Of a stretch of DNA of 22,372 nucleotides, positions 6,855 to 18,197 are shown piece after piece. The stretch lies in NCBI GenBank assembly GCA_964495825.1, contig CAZBWI010000046.1, forward strand, positions 1 to 22,372, written 5' to 3'. Below the pieces are notes generated by a model. It made no database searches. It saw nothing but the letters and a program-made list of their open reading frames with translations, and was not told where the DNA came from. Origin of the DNA: CAJBLF01 sp964495825 (lineage in GTDB: Bacteria; Patescibacteriota; Gracilibacteria; Absconditabacterales; Absconditicoccaceae). Position 1 is the first letter of the stretch; each line of letters begins with the position of its first letter. A program made the translations under genes and the position numbers.

Positions 6855-9179
6855 ATGCCAAAAACACCAGTCAAAACTACGAAACAAGCAGAGAAAAAAG
6901 TGCTAGCAAAAACAGCTCCCAAAGTCAAAGTTTCTTCAAAAGAAAAAGAGGAGAAGGTTTCTGTAGTCAAAGAAAAAGATACCAATACGAAAGTACTCAA
7001 AGCCGACGAATTAACATGATGATGAGAGTTTCTCTCATGACTCGGATTCAAAAAAGTGGAAAAAACCGAGAAGCAGAAAGCAGAGGAAAAACGCATAGAA
7101 GAAGAACAACAAGAAAGTATCGTCTTGGAAAAACCGAGACGTACATTCTCATTTGACAAAGTAGAGATAGGATGAACAAAAATCGTAGGAAGAGAAGATG
7201 CATCATTTATCTGAAGAGAAAGAAAACCTAGCAAACCGTCAAAGCCATCAAAACCTTCAAGACCACCTCAGAGAGGCGATCAACCACATAGAGCATTCAA
7301 TAAGCCTATATTTTCTCAAGGCAAACCCCCTGTTTCTCACCAATCTCCATTACCACAAACACCATCCCATCCAAAAATACAAAAAGTCGCTACCACATCA
7401 GCTAATTTGGTAAAAAAATCAGAAATATTTATCGAAGATAAGATTACTATCAAAGAATTTTCAGAAAAAATGTGAGTTCCGTTACCAGAGTTGATGAAAA
7501 AGTTGATTGAAAATAAGATCATGACTAGTATCACAGCATCTTTGGATTTTGATACAGCAGCGTTGATTGCTGCAGAATTTGGTATAACAGTCAAAAAACC
7601 TGAAAACAAAGTCGACGTCCAGACCTTCATGAGTGGAGATTTACAAGCCATCCTCGATTTAGATAAAGAAGCGGAAACTTTATTACCTCGTTCCCCTATC
7701 GTTACAGTTATGGGACATGTCGATCATGGAAAAACTTCATTATTGGATTATCTCAGAAAAACATCTGTTGCTGAAGGTGAAGCAGGAGGTATTACTCAAT
7801 CTATTTGAGCTTCTGTCGTCGAATACGATGGAAAAAAAATCTGTTTCATCGATACGCCGGGACATGAATTATTCACAAGTCTGAGAGCGAGATGAGCGAA
7901 GTTGACGAATATAGCCGTTATCGTTGTCGCTGCCGATGATAGTGTAATGCCACAGACGATAGAATCTATCAATCACGCAAAAGAATCTGGCGTACCTATC
8001 ATCGTCGCAATTACCAAAATAGATAAACCAGGAAAAAAGTTAGATCAAATCAAACAGGATCTGGCAGCTGTAGGATTGACTCCTGAGGACCGATGAGGAG
8101 AGACGCCTATGATCGGGATATCCTCCAAGACAGGACAAGGCATCCCTGAATTGCTCGAACAGATATTACTCCAAGCAGAAATGCTTGATCTCAAATATAA
8201 TCCAAACAGATCTGCTGTCGGTGTTGTTGTGGATGCACATATGGATCCTAAACAAGGAGTTGTTTCCACTATCATTGTGATGACGGGAACTCTGAAAGTA
8301 GGAGACATCATCGTTGCTTACAATACAACCGGTAAAATTAGAAGAATGCAAAATCGAAAATGACAAAATATTCAATCTGCAACCTGATGAGAACCTGTAC
8401 AAGTCTTGGGAATAGGAGAACTTCCTGAACCAGGACGCATTGTAGAAGTGGTCAAGAATGAAAAAGAAGCACAAGAGAAGATTGAACTTATCCAGGAACA
8501 CATCAAAAAAAATACTCGCGAATCAGCTGTCAATCAATTTATTTCTCAGTTACAATCAGGGGCTCCATGAGCTGAATTGAAGCTTATCCTCAAATCTGAT
8601 GGATCAAGCAGTCTGGAAGCATTACAACAAGCAGTCAATGGTATCCAATTACCCAAAAATGTAACGATAAAAATCATCCAAGCAAACGTGGGACATTTCT
8701 CTGATTCTGATCTCGCATTAGCTCAGGCATCATGAGCATTACTTCTTGGGTTTAACATCTCGATCAACGCTATATTAAAGAAAAAAGCTGATAGTTTGAA
8801 GATCGAAATGAAAAACTTTGATATTATCTATGAATTAACCGACTATCTCGATAATCTCTTAAAATGAATGGTGGAAGTAGAAAAACGTGAAGTTATGTTT
8901 GCGAAGCTCGAAGTCTTAGGAATTTTCTTCACTAAAAACAAGGATATGACCATCTGAGGAAAAGTTATTTTTGGAAAGTTGCATGGTAAACCGAAATTTA
9001 CGGTCATGAGAGGCGATGATATCCTCTGCAATGGTACTGTAGTCTCATTACACAAAAACAAAGATGAAGTCAAAGAAGTGTGAGAAGGAGAAGAATGTGG
9101 ATTGAAAGTGATAACTGGTAAAAAAATTGAGATAGGCGATATCATCGAGTTTTATGAAATGCAGGATGTAGTAGACTAA
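6855..9179 (+). CDS. infB: Translation initiation factor IF-2
   Basis: A 774-residue GTPase that brings initiator tRNA to the 30S subunit and promotes subunit joining. The N-terminal ~200 residues are a low-complexity Lys/Glu then Pro/Ser/Lys-rich linker (repeated KPSKPSKPS) containing a UGA triplet that reads GGG. An IF2-N-like segment (TIKEFSEKMGVPLPELMKKL) follows. The G domain shows GHVDHGKT (about residue 287), DTPGHE (about 332) and TKID (about 388). Domain II (about 440-530) and the IF2-specific C-terminal domains follow (HGKPKFTVMRGD near the end). Many in-frame UGA codons fall on conserved glycines, such as the G in the SIGASVVEYDG switch region and in LRARGAKLTN. Under the standard code only fragments are seen. 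The ATG at 6855 gives the full frame; no Shine-Dalgarno precedes it. Followed at 132 bases by pth on the same strand. Confidence 0.97.
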
Positions 9180-9180
9180 A

Positions 9181-9310
9181 CTTTAATTAATAATGAATAA
9201 TTAATAATGAATAATATTGGTGTTGTATCTATACAGACTATCGTGGTTTTATAATAGTTCGTTTTTGCAATTCAATCATTATTCATCTTTCATCATTCAT
9301 CTTTCATTTC
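9181..9310. repeat. Simple A/T repeats between infB and pth
   Basis: The gap contains two tandem runs built on TAATAATGAATAAT (9183-9216) and on CATTATTCATCTTTCATCATTCAT (9277-9309, written here in parts). The second run ends at the pth start codon. A close relative of it lies inside the ligA coding sequence at 10281-10310. No clear promoter or terminator is seen, so pth may be cotranscribed with infB. Confidence 0.6.
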
Positions 9311-9311
9311 A

Positions 9312-9845
9312 ATGAAGCTAATCGTCTGACTTGGAAATCCATGAAAAGAATATGAAAAAACAAGACATAATATCGGTTTCATGACGATAGATAATTTTGT
9401 CGATCATGAATTATTAGGGAAATGGGAATATAAACATCCCCGGAAATGAGAAGTACTCCAAACGACTATCAATGATCAGAAAATAGTGTTTTTGAAACCT
9501 ATGGAATTTATGAACCGTTCATGATGAGCAGTAAGTGCAGTTACTAATTTCTACAAAATAGCATCAAAAGATATTTTAGTAATCCATGATGATATTGATC
9601 TATCGATGGGAAAGATTCAATTGAAGCTATGATGAAGCAGTGCAGGTCATAACTGACTAAAAAATATTATAGAAAAATTATGAACTCAAGACTTTCGAAG
9701 GTTGAGAATAGGTGTAGATAGACCAGCAAATTCAGAAGATGTCGCTGATTATGTATTGTGAAATTTTAAAAAAGAAGAAAAAAGCCTTATCGATGACAAG
9801 GCAGATGAAATAGAGAAATATATCAAGGAATTCTTATTAAAATAA
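9312..9845 (+). CDS. pth: Peptidyl-tRNA hydrolase
   Basis: A 177-residue enzyme that cleaves peptidyl-tRNA released from stalled ribosomes and recycles the tRNA. It shows the Pth signature from its first residues: MKLIVGLGNPGKEYEKTRHN, with catalytic His at residue 19 and Asn 9. KPMEFMNRSG, HDDIDLSMGK (catalytic Asp) and GHNGLKNI follow in the usual order. About ten of its roughly sixteen glycines are UGA, including two in GLGNPG and the consecutive pair in RSGG. The gene is therefore invisible in a standard-code ORF search. The length is slightly below the usual 190 or so because of a short C-terminus. Its stop codon lies inside the end of convergent ligA (nine-base overlap). Confidence 0.95.
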
Positions 9846-11960
9846 ACTCTGTGATTTTGGTTTACTTCATTCTGTTGGTATATCTTTAAGGAATGGGAAT
9901 TGCTTGATGATAGTATTCCATCACTCATATATCTTGAGTCAAAGCTCTTGTGCTTTGGCTTTTTTGCTTCCGGCTTTTTCTCCGATAAGCATAAAATCGG
10001 TTGTCTTGGATGGCTGCTCGTGGAAAAAATATCAATGCTGTTGCATAATCTCTACTATTTTTTCTCTTGAAAGGTCAAATGATCATGTGATGGAAAAATT
10101 TCCTTTAGCTTCACTAGATTTCAATGTATCTGAATATTTTTTTGGATTCAGATTCACTCAATACTGTTGTAATTCATCAAGCACTTTGAGATTGTGCTTG
10201 GTGCTAAAAAATTTTGTAATGCTTGCTATTGTTTTTTCTCCGATTCCATATATATTTCTCAACCACTCAGCATCAGTCAAATTATTCATCATTCATTTTT
10301 CATCATTCATCTGCGAAGCAAGATCCTGTGCCATCTTCTTTCCTACATGCGGGATTCATAATCCATTCAATAATCTTCGTAATGCTTTGTGTTTGGACTC
10401 CTCTACACCTTTTGCTATTTCTGCAATCTTCTTCTCCCCTATTCATGGAAATTTCATCAACTGAATCTGAATATGTTTATCAGCAAGTTTGTAGATATCA
10501 GCCACTGTTTTCACTATATTATTGCCCACGAGGATATCGATCATACTTTCTCAGATACCTTGGATATCCATACAGTTTTTGCTAACGAAATGCTGGATTT
10601 GCTGTTTCACCTTTTCTGGACAATGGGGATTAGTGCAGTAATAGTGGATATCTCTATTGATAATCGGCTCATGGCATGAAGGACAATACTTCGGTGGATT
10701 GATCTTGGTTTCTTTGCCTGTCCTTCTATCAGTAATAACGCTGACGATGTACGGAATCACTTCACCACTTCTCTGTAATCGAATCCAATCATGGATGTGA
10801 ATATCTTTCCCCTGTATGAAATCAAAATTATGTAGAGATACTCTTCTCATCATCGCACCGCTCAATTGTACTGGCTCCAAATTAGCGACAGGAGTGATTA
10901 TTCATGTTCTTCCTACTTGAAAATCCACAGAAAGTATCTGCGTTGCAGCCAATTGTGCCGGGAATTTGTAGGCAACTGCTCGTCTAGGATGATGATCAGT
11001 CGATCAGATTATTTCACGTTGTTGTATATTTTCAACCTTGATCACAAGTCCGTCAAATTCGATATCCTGCTCTTCCAAAAATTTCTTCGTCTTGGGATCT
11101 TCGCAAAGTTTAATAATTTCTTCTATATGGAGACCTTTCTTTTCTCGTGGAAATACCGGAAGTAGATCAGTAAGTTTTATTCATTTCGGCATAATGATAT
11201 CGTTCAAAATATCATAAGTATAGATAATCAATCCTCTCTTCATCACCTCCTTCGGATCCAATAATTTGATACTTCCTGCTGCAGCGTTTCTAGTATTCGC
11301 AAATGGCGTCTCTCCTTCTTCTTCCCTTTCTTTATTGAGTTCTTTCCAAACTGATTTCGGCATCAAAATTTCTCCTCTGACATGAATATCTATGGGTTTT
11401 TTTAATGTTTTTGGAATGTTTTTTATCGTTCTCACATTCTCGGTCACATCATCTCCTACTCGTCCATCTCCACGTGTAATCGCTTGTTTAAACTCTCCAT
11501 TCTTGTATATAAGCTCTACACTGAGTCCGTCGAATTTTGGTTCTACGCGATAAGAAATCTTTGCATTAGGATCAGCTTTTAGCAGTAGTTTTTGTATTCT
11601 TTCATCCCATTCTTTGAGGTCTTGAGCAGTATATGTATTTTCCAATGAGAGTAATTTTTTCTCATGTTTCGCTTGCTTAAATCCTTCGCTAACTTGCCCG
11701 ATCAATGATTGCGTAGGGCTGTTGGAGGTAATGATCTGAGGGAAATGCTCTTCGATCTTCTTGAGATAATCAAAGAGTTCATCATATTCCTTATCTGAAA
11801 TGATTGGCTTGTTTTCTATATAATACAGATGATTATGATCTACAATACAATCTATCAATTGAACATAAAAATCTGACACTTCTTTCTCAGAAAGCTTTCC
11901 GATATCGTGATGTGCCTTGATAAATGATTGAATCTCTCTTGTCTGTTCACTTAATTGCAT
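9837..11960 (-). CDS. ligA: NAD+-dependent DNA ligase
   Basis: A 707-residue protein that seals nicks in replication and repair using NAD+. In order it has an N-terminal Ia domain (DHNHLYYIENKPIISDKEYD), the adenylation site with KFDG at Lys142, an OB-fold stretch (GRTGIITPVANLEPVQLSG), a four-Cys zinc finger (CPSCHEP...YYCTNPHC), helix-hairpin-helix repeats (FPGIGEKKIAEIAKG, YGIGEKTI) and a C-terminal BRCT domain (NFSITGSFDLSREKIVEIMQ). Several UGA-Gly codons are in frame, one directly after residue 259. An insert at about residues 550-560 (MNDEKGMMNN) comes from a simple DNA repeat that also occurs upstream of pth. It is last in the minus-strand run after the glycosylphosphotransferase (94-base gap) and overlaps the end of pth by nine bases. 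Confidence 0.97.
10281..10310. repeat. Simple repeat inside ligA
   Basis: Units of ATTCATC and ATTCATTTTTC recur across this 30-base tract, in frame within ligA, adding a short Met/Asn/Asp-rich loop between helix-hairpin-helix segments. The tract closely resembles the intergenic run at 9277-9309. Confidence 0.55.
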
Positions 11961-12054
11961 TAAAAGATTTGGAAGATTAAAATATTAAAAGATTTGGTGT
12001 TTTAGTTACTAAGTTACGAATTTTTTAATATTCATAATTTAAATGTCTTTTAAT

Positions 12055-13446
12055 CTATTTTCATTTAAATACTACGCCGAACGTAGCTAAAACGATATAG
12101 ATATCCAAAAATAATGATCGATTCTGGATATAATATAAGTCCAATTTTGCTTCTTCGTCAAAATCTAGGTTATCTCTTCAGAATACTTGTGCATAACCGG
12201 TAATTCCTGGTTTAATAGAAAGCAATCTCTTCTGTCGTAATTCATAGTTTTTTACTTCGTTGGGCAGATGTGGTCTCGGTCCTACTAGAGACATCGTCCC
12301 TCGTAAGACACAAAATAACTGTGGCAATTCATCAAGTGATGTCTTTCTCAAAAATCTTCCGACTCTTGTTACTCTTGGATCGTTTTGTATCTTAGGCAAA
12401 ACTCCTGATCTCACATTTGCATTAGATTGGATAAGCTTTTGATATAATTCATCAGCTTTTTTTCCACCATATCCCACACTAAGATGCGTATACATACTAC
12501 GAAATTTTAAGAATGTGAAGAGCTTCCCATATCTTCCTACTCTTTTGGATGTATATAATATAGGTCCAGGTGAATCTATCTTGATGGCTATTGCTATCAA
12601 TAGCATAATAGGCAATGTGACAATAATCAACAACAATGATGCGAATATATCAACAATTTTTTTGAGGACAACAGCCCAACCATCAAGCTTGGAATGCTTG
12701 TATTCAAGTGCTATGATATTGTCGATATTTTCTGGAGAATACACGACATCTTCCAAAAAGAATCCTTCGCTGATATGATAAAATCTCGTGTTGTCGCTGA
12801 ATCTCACCTTTTCAAAAATATTTTGCAATATATCTTTTTGGAAACTACCTACAGCAATTACAATAAAATATTCAGTAATATCGATATCTTCAATATCATT
12901 ATATGTAGCAAATTCTGTCCTGAATGAAAATCCGTTCTTAATCTTCTCTATCGCCTTATAGCTTTCTAAGGTATCGCTTCCTATTATCAAAATTTTATTT
13001 CCTCCCTCTTTATGTCTTTTTGCTTCCAGGTAATTCCATATTTGATCAAAGAGAAATAAGACCATAAAACTCACGAACGCACCAACTACGATGATAAACC
13101 TCGATATCCCAAAAAAGAACACAAATCCCTGTCAGAAATATGCTATAAAGGTAATCACAATAATCCGATACAACCAAGTCTTGGTAAATGTCTGAAAATA
13201 TCTCTGGATTGGTTTATTGAGCTCATACAGATTTTTGATGATACCTATAGCAACGAACATAAACGCAGAAATAATACCGAATGCCATATTTTCCTGATAA
13301 TTGATTACCGGTATTTTGAGTTGTATTCCTGGTATCAGATCAGTGAAAAGACGTATCCTATACATCACATAAAATACGATAATAATCAATCCGATATGAA
13401 TCACCGGCCTCATCAAACGCAACAAGATATTGTATCTTCTTTTCAT
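12055..13446 (-). CDS. Polyprenyl glycosylphosphotransferase (WbaP/CpsE-type)
   Basis: A 463-residue membrane enzyme expected to move a sugar-1-phosphate from a UDP-sugar to undecaprenyl phosphate, the first step of capsule, exopolysaccharide or glycan synthesis. The N-terminal ~130 residues contain four to five membrane segments (HIGLIIIVFYVMY, FGIISAFMFVAIGII and others). A Rossmann-like central domain follows (GNKILIIGSD). The C-terminal bacterial sugar transferase domain starts with a membrane segment (ASLLLIIVTLPIMLLIAIAI) and carries DSPGPILY, FLKFRSM, TSLDELPQL (acidic pair), LVGPRPHLP and KPGITGYAQV. UGA-Gly codons join the halves near 13131 and 12175. The sugar is not predictable. 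It starts 36 bases after the DHH gene. No polysaccharide gene cluster surrounds it, so it may serve a separate pathway or be a lone initiating enzyme. Confidence 0.92.
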
Positions 13447-13482
13447 GGTAGTTATATATAAGATAAATGCTTGATGCTCTTT

Positions 13483-14478
13483 TTATTTAACCATTTTGTT
13501 GATATGATAGACAATTTCATCGATCTGATGCTGAAAATTTCCTTTTGCTGGCAAAGCGAATCCTGCTGCCAATTTATGTCCTCCTCCTCAAAGCGATTTC
13601 GCTATCTTGTTGCAGTCTATGCTTTTGCTGCGAAGCTCTCAGACAATTTCCTTTGCTCTGATCGATCATCTGATCATATCTCCTATCTTTCTAATCAACA
13701 GAACAACTTTTGGTCCATCGATATTTTGGATGATATGCAATCCATATGCAGCTTCCTCCTGATCTATCTGATATGTCTCCAATTCCTCCTCATCATAATA
13801 GGTATAGAGCAATTCTCCTTTTTGTTTGATCCTATTGAGCAGTAGTTGGAGAAATTGTATAGAATTCAATGATTTTTTGCGGATGAGATTGTTGACGACA
13901 AAATCTTTGTCTGCTCATAATTTCAATAATTTCAACGCATTGCTGAACGTTCTGATATGATTTTCACCAAACAGAAAATTCCCAGAATCTGAAGTTATTC
14001 AAAGATAGAAATAGGTTGCAATCTCTTTATCATACTGTTTCGGCCACCATTTGTAGGTATATTCAAAGAGTATTTCACATGTGCTGATGCTATGGATATC
14101 TTTTATGATTATTCCATGATTCAATCCGTTGCCGATATGATGATCAAACACCACGATAGGTTTATTTGTGAAATATTCAGTTTTCACCTGACTTAACAGT
14201 CCTATACGATCAATTCATGTAAAATCGACGAACAGCAGAAGATCATAGTTCTTATAATCAAAATGTGATTTGAGTCTGTTAATTTTTTTGAGAAAATCGA
14301 AAAGCTTACTCGGTTTATTGGGCACGAAATAGTTCACCTGTTTTTTTTGTTTTTCTAAGAGTTTTCCCAATCCAAGCATTGCTCAAATACAATCACCATC
14401 TGGACTCATATGCCCAAAAATAGCTATCTTCTTTGCTTTCTCTATCATCTGTCTTGCAATCGTGGAATGTTTGTTCAT
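13483..14478 (-). CDS. DHH/DHHA1 phosphoesterase (NrnA-like)
   Basis: A 331-residue protein. The N-terminal DHH domain has the motifs FGHMSPDGDCIG (about 20-31), LLFVDFTGI and VFDHHIGN (about 108-115), which bind the two Mn2+ ions. The C-terminal DHHA1 domain has the substrate-binding motif GGGGHKLAAGF near residue 305, with its first Gly encoded by UGA. Size and layout fit bifunctional oligoribonuclease/pAp phosphatase NrnA rather than the longer RecJ; cyclic-dinucleotide phosphodiesterases share this fold. Several glycines are UGA, so standard reading leaves only pieces. Its ATG lies nine bases after the dnaE stop, and 36 bases separate its stop from the next gene, which supports cotranscription. 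Exact substrate is inferred. Confidence 0.9.
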
Positions 14479-14487
14479 GAAATGGTA

Positions 14488-17322
14488 TTATTGATTGAGT
14501 AAATCGTTGATCTTCTGTATCCCTACTTCGTTGACAAAGCAGGTCTTATTGCCTATAGTAATCTCCTGATCACCTTTGTGTGTCTGGATGATTGTCACTA
14601 ATTCATTGATCTTTTGTGCATTATCCGGCAGTTGAAATATAGTACCTTGCTGGTGAATCGTCTTCTTTTGCATAATGGGTGTTTCTGATATTTTTGTTTC
14701 TTCTGGTTGTTTTTCATTATCTGTTTTTATCCTCAATGATTTTGCTTTTACCACAGTCATTTCTGGATCGTACTTACTTCCTGCTTGTTTAATCAATTGA
14801 TCACGAGACACTTTGACGATTTTTTCTATCGTTAGTGATTTCCCCTTGAATCCTGAAATCATGAGAATATCAAATTTTTGAAAATTTAACGTCTCCCTGA
14901 CAAAAAATTCTGTATTGCCGGAGATATCCTCTATCTGGATAAAGAATCATTTTTTCTTCGCTCTCTGGATATTTTTGATATATCCGACGATAGTAAAATT
15001 TCAGAAGTTCTCCTTTTCTTTAAACTGAGAGATAAAATTGTATTTCTTGAGATAGATATAGAGTCCATCCAAAGGATTCCCTGAAACAAACACTTTGAAT
15101 ACTTCATATTCGAGCATCAATCTCTCCATCATCGTTGTTTCCGTTGCTGGCTTGAGTGATATCTTTGTCGTCATGTCCATCATACCAAACAATCCTCATC
15201 ATACATCTTTGGATGCTTTTGCCCATTCAATAATATTCTCGACATTAGTAAGCAATACTCAACGATCTCCAAAATCATCCAATGCTCACGATTTGATCAA
15301 TCATTCCAATGATTTTTTATTGATAATGGAAACGCATCTTTTGACAAAATCTTCCAAACTCTGATATATTCCATTTTTTTTTCTTTCTTCTTGAATCGTC
15401 TCACCGATTTCCAATCCTAATCCCTTGATACAAAAAAATCCTAATCTAATCGTCTCACCGATAGCGGCCACATGATTGAAGGATTGATTGATATTGGGAG
15501 GAAGAACAACAATTCACTGATTTTGTGCTTCATAAACATATATACTCAATTCATCGGTATCTTCCTCTACGGATCTGATCAAGGATGCATAAAATTCCAC
15601 CGGATAATATGCTTTGAGATATGCTGTCTGATATGCAATCATCGCATAACATACGGAATGTGACTTATTGAATGAATATGCTGCTGCAGGTTCAATCATT
15701 TTTTCATAAATATAGATCGCTGTCTCTTTTTTGTATCCTCTATATTCCTTACATCTTTTGGTAAATTCTTTTTTGAGCTGTTCGATGATTTCTTTCTTTT
15801 TCTTACCCACTCCTCTTCTCAATAAATCTGCTTCCGCCAAAGAAAATCCTGCCATCGCTTGTACGAGAAACATCAACTGTTCCTGATAGACAGCTATTCC
15901 ATAGGTCAAATTCATAATAGGTGCAAGATCCTCAACGAGTTTAATATTTTCTTTGTCTGTTTCTTCTTCGCCATATTTTTCTATCAACATCTCTCTAAGT
16001 TCTGTATTCATATACGTGATTGGTTCTTCTCCATTTTTTCTTGCAATATAATTTGGAATAAATTCCATAGGTCCTGGGCGATATAATGCATTCATAGCCA
16101 CAAGATCATTGATAGAATCAGCTTTTAGTTTAATCAAAAATTTTCTCATTCCACTGGATTCAAATTGGAATATCCCTGTTGTATCTCCCCTTTGAAATAC
16201 TTTTTTGAATGTTCATGGATCTTCCAATGGTGGCTGAAATGAAGTATCTTCAAAAAAATGCGAAAACATTTCAGGAAGCGTTTTTTGTTCTCTTTCATAT
16301 TTTTTTTGGATAATCTTGATGCAATTCTTGATAACGGAAAGGTTTCTGAGTCATAAGAAATCCATTTTCAAAAGTCCTATTGTCTCCAAGGTTGGACCAT
16401 CGTATTGACTGACAATAGTTGTATCGTCTTCTTTAACATATTGGACAGGAGAATATTTCACTATCGGTTCTGGTGCAATAATAATACCACATGCATGTAC
16501 TCCCAATTGCCTCATATTTCATTCCAACTTTTCAGAAAGCTCGGCTGCTCTTCTCACTTTTTCATCTGATTCATAGATCGCCTTGAGTTCTTCTGTTGTA
16601 TCCGGTGATTGGATTGCTTGCTGCAACGACATCTTGTCTGGCATAAGTCATGATATCTGATTGGATTTTTCGAATGGTACGCCAAGCACTCTTGCAACAT
16701 CTTTGAATGCTGCTCTGCTCGCCATCTGCATATAAGTACCTATCGAACTTACTTGATCCTGTCCGTATTTCTCCGTGACATATTGAACAACTTTTGCTCT
16801 CTGGGTATCTTCGAAATCAATATCAAAATCAGGCATCGATACACGCGCAGGATTGAGAAATCTTTCAAAGAGTAACCCAAATTGTAATGGATCTATATCA
16901 GTAATCCTTACCATCCAAGCCAAAAGAGATCCCGCTCCCGATCCCCTTCCCGGACCAACTACTATCATATTCTTTTTTGCCCGACGAACGAAATCAGCTA
17001 CGATCAAAAAGTAGGAATTAAATCCCATTTCTTTGATTACCTTGAGTTCATATTCTAGACGATCAATATATTCACTCAATGTTGCTACTCCTATTTTTGT
17101 CTCCTTATTTTTTTCTATAAATTCTTTTTTGAATGTTGTATAGGTCTGTAAAGTTATTTCATGTAATTCTTTTGGCTCTATCTCCTGTACAGGTTTAGTC
17201 AATACGCCTTTATCTGATATTTTTGTCATCTCCAAAATCATTTCTTGATCCCATCATAGGTCAAATTTGTAGCTCAATCACTTGTATGCACGATAACGGA
17301 GTTCAAATTCGTGGATATGCAT
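14488..17322 (-). CDS. dnaE: DNA polymerase III alpha subunit lacking the PHP domain
   Basis: A 944-residue replicative polymerase read through many UGA-Gly codons. The palm shows GPGRGSGAGS (about 123-132), the catalytic pair in PDFDIDF (about 164-170) and the third carboxylate in LKMDFLG (about 321). HACGIII, the fingers (NALYRPGPMEFIPNYI, GVGKKK, FNKSHSVCYA), a helix-hairpin-helix segment (INKKSLEGLIKSGALDDFG) and an OB fold (FTIVGYIKNIQ) follow. Full DnaE is about 1100-1200 residues and begins with a PHP domain of about 270. Here the frame is closed by TAG 36 bases upstream of the ATG at 17320-17322, and no PHP motif occurs nearby. AGGAAG at 17325-17330 is the only Shine-Dalgarno-like site before any gene here, although its spacing is short. 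A terminator for the upstream gene ends at 17424. The protein therefore appears to start after the PHP region; a split or broken gene is the alternative. Confidence 0.93.
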
Positions 17323-17324
17323 AA

Positions 17325-17330
17325 CTTCCT
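17325..17330 (-). promoter_or_regulatory. Shine-Dalgarno-like site supporting the dnaE start
   Basis: AGGAAG on the minus strand lies two bases before the ATG at 17322 (AGGA to ATG spacing four). Other genes in the window mostly lack such a motif, so its presence favours this codon as a real start. The spacing is shorter than usual. Confidence 0.4.
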
Positions 17331-17423
17331 GACAGACTGACCAAATAAAATGCTATGAAAATTAGTGATATATCAATATATGAATCCCATATGTTTTTTC
17401 AAACTAAAAAGTTTTTTTCGATA

Positions 17424-17448
17424 CAAAAAAACCCTGCTCTAGAGCAGG
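17424..17448 (-). terminator. Rho-independent terminator of the pilin-like gene
   Basis: The perfect palindrome CCCTGCTCTAGAGCAGGG (17431-17448) is followed on the minus strand by seven T (17424-17430). It is 30 bases past the stop of the pilin-like gene and about 100 bases before dnaE, so it insulates dnaE from that transcript. Confidence 0.88.
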
Positions 17449-17477
17449 GTGTATATCTTGGGACATCAAGATCAATA

Positions 17478-17876
17478 CTATGATACTCCAATTACACCAA
17501 GTAATCGGAAGATAACACTCACTACCAACCGTGATACTCATATAAATACCAATCCAATAGCTGCTTGTTGTAAAATCTTAAATCCTTTCTTATATTTAGC
17601 ATCATCTCCAGCTGCAGTAACCATTTGAAATCCTCCTCGAAGCAAAATAACCAAAGCGATCAATGCTAAGATCCCTAACATCCAGTTGATAAAACTCTTG
17701 ATGACATCAATAAGTTTTCCTCCTTGAGCTGTTCCAGTACCAGCAATTCCTATATTGCTTGTAGCGGTTGCATCACCAAATGATGTTGTAACATTCTGTG
17801 CAAAAGTAAGCATACTTGACACGCTAAGTATTCAAAGTACAAATAATGACATACCCTTAAATGCTAATTTTTTCAT
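17478..17876 (-). CDS. T4SS-pilin-like small membrane protein (TrbC/VirB2 type)
   Basis: A 132-residue protein. It has a signal peptide (MKKLAFKGMSLFVLGILSVSSM..AQ, with one UGA-Gly at position 15), a Gly/Thr/Ala-rich mature N-terminus (about 26-55) and a hydrophobic helix (INWMLGILALIALVILL). A polar loop with the characteristic GGFQMVTAAGDDAKYKKG follows, then a second helix (AAIGLVFIGVSRLVVSVIF). This helix-loop-helix with TAAGDDAKYKKG is typical of small pilin-like T4SS proteins common in Candidate Phyla Radiation genomes. The function of these relatives is not settled; a surface filament or secretion-channel subunit is an inference. UGA also encodes a Gly at 17538-17540, and the standard reading would stop there. 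It stands alone, with its own promoter and a strong terminator, suggesting high expression. Confidence 0.8.
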
Positions 17877-18197
17877 TTTTTTCTTTTGTAAAGAAATTAA
17901 AAAGAGTAAAGGAATTGGTTATATAATAGATTTATAGAATATGAAATCAAGTTTTTTCTATAAATCATATTTCGTTCATCATACTACAAATTTTTTTCCC
18001 TTTTGCAACTATTTTTTTATGATACAACCTATATATTCTATCATTAAATTGTAAAGGGTTGCAAATACAAAAGGAATAATTACTACCTATAGTACTCTTT
18101 TTATCACCCCCATGATTATCACTCTTATTCTGTACGATTCGAATTCAACCTTTTGTATTTTTATTTTTACATTCTACCTTCTTATCCACTTAGTACT
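17877..18197. other. Divergent intergenic region between pilin-like gene and PBP
   Basis: These 321 A/T-rich bases contain no gene. The pilin-like gene's promoter is recognisable (17923-17950). A promoter for the plus-strand PBP was not convincingly found. An in-frame TTG at 18153 would lengthen the PBP by 15 residues, but the ATG at 18198 is the more natural start. Confidence 0.6.
17923..17950 (-). promoter_or_regulatory. Promoter of the pilin-like gene
   Basis: On the minus strand, TTGATT (17945-17950) and TATTAT (17923-17928) have a 16-base spacer, 47 bases upstream of the ATG at 17876. The -10 matches consensus at five of six positions. Confidence 0.5.

Noticed and set aside
6848..7234. 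128-residue minus ORF and 133-residue plus ORF in another frame
   Set aside because: Both overlap the low-complexity N-terminus of IF-2, whose frame is continuous from 6855.
9904..10585. Long plus-strand ORFs of up to 186 residues
   Set aside because: Antisense to ligA, whose zinc finger, helix-hairpin-helix and BRCT motifs lie on the minus strand.
14488..17241. dnaE as a multiply broken pseudogene
   Set aside because: All interruptions are TGA, every piece is in the same frame, and all catalytic motifs are intact. Recoding explains it without decay.
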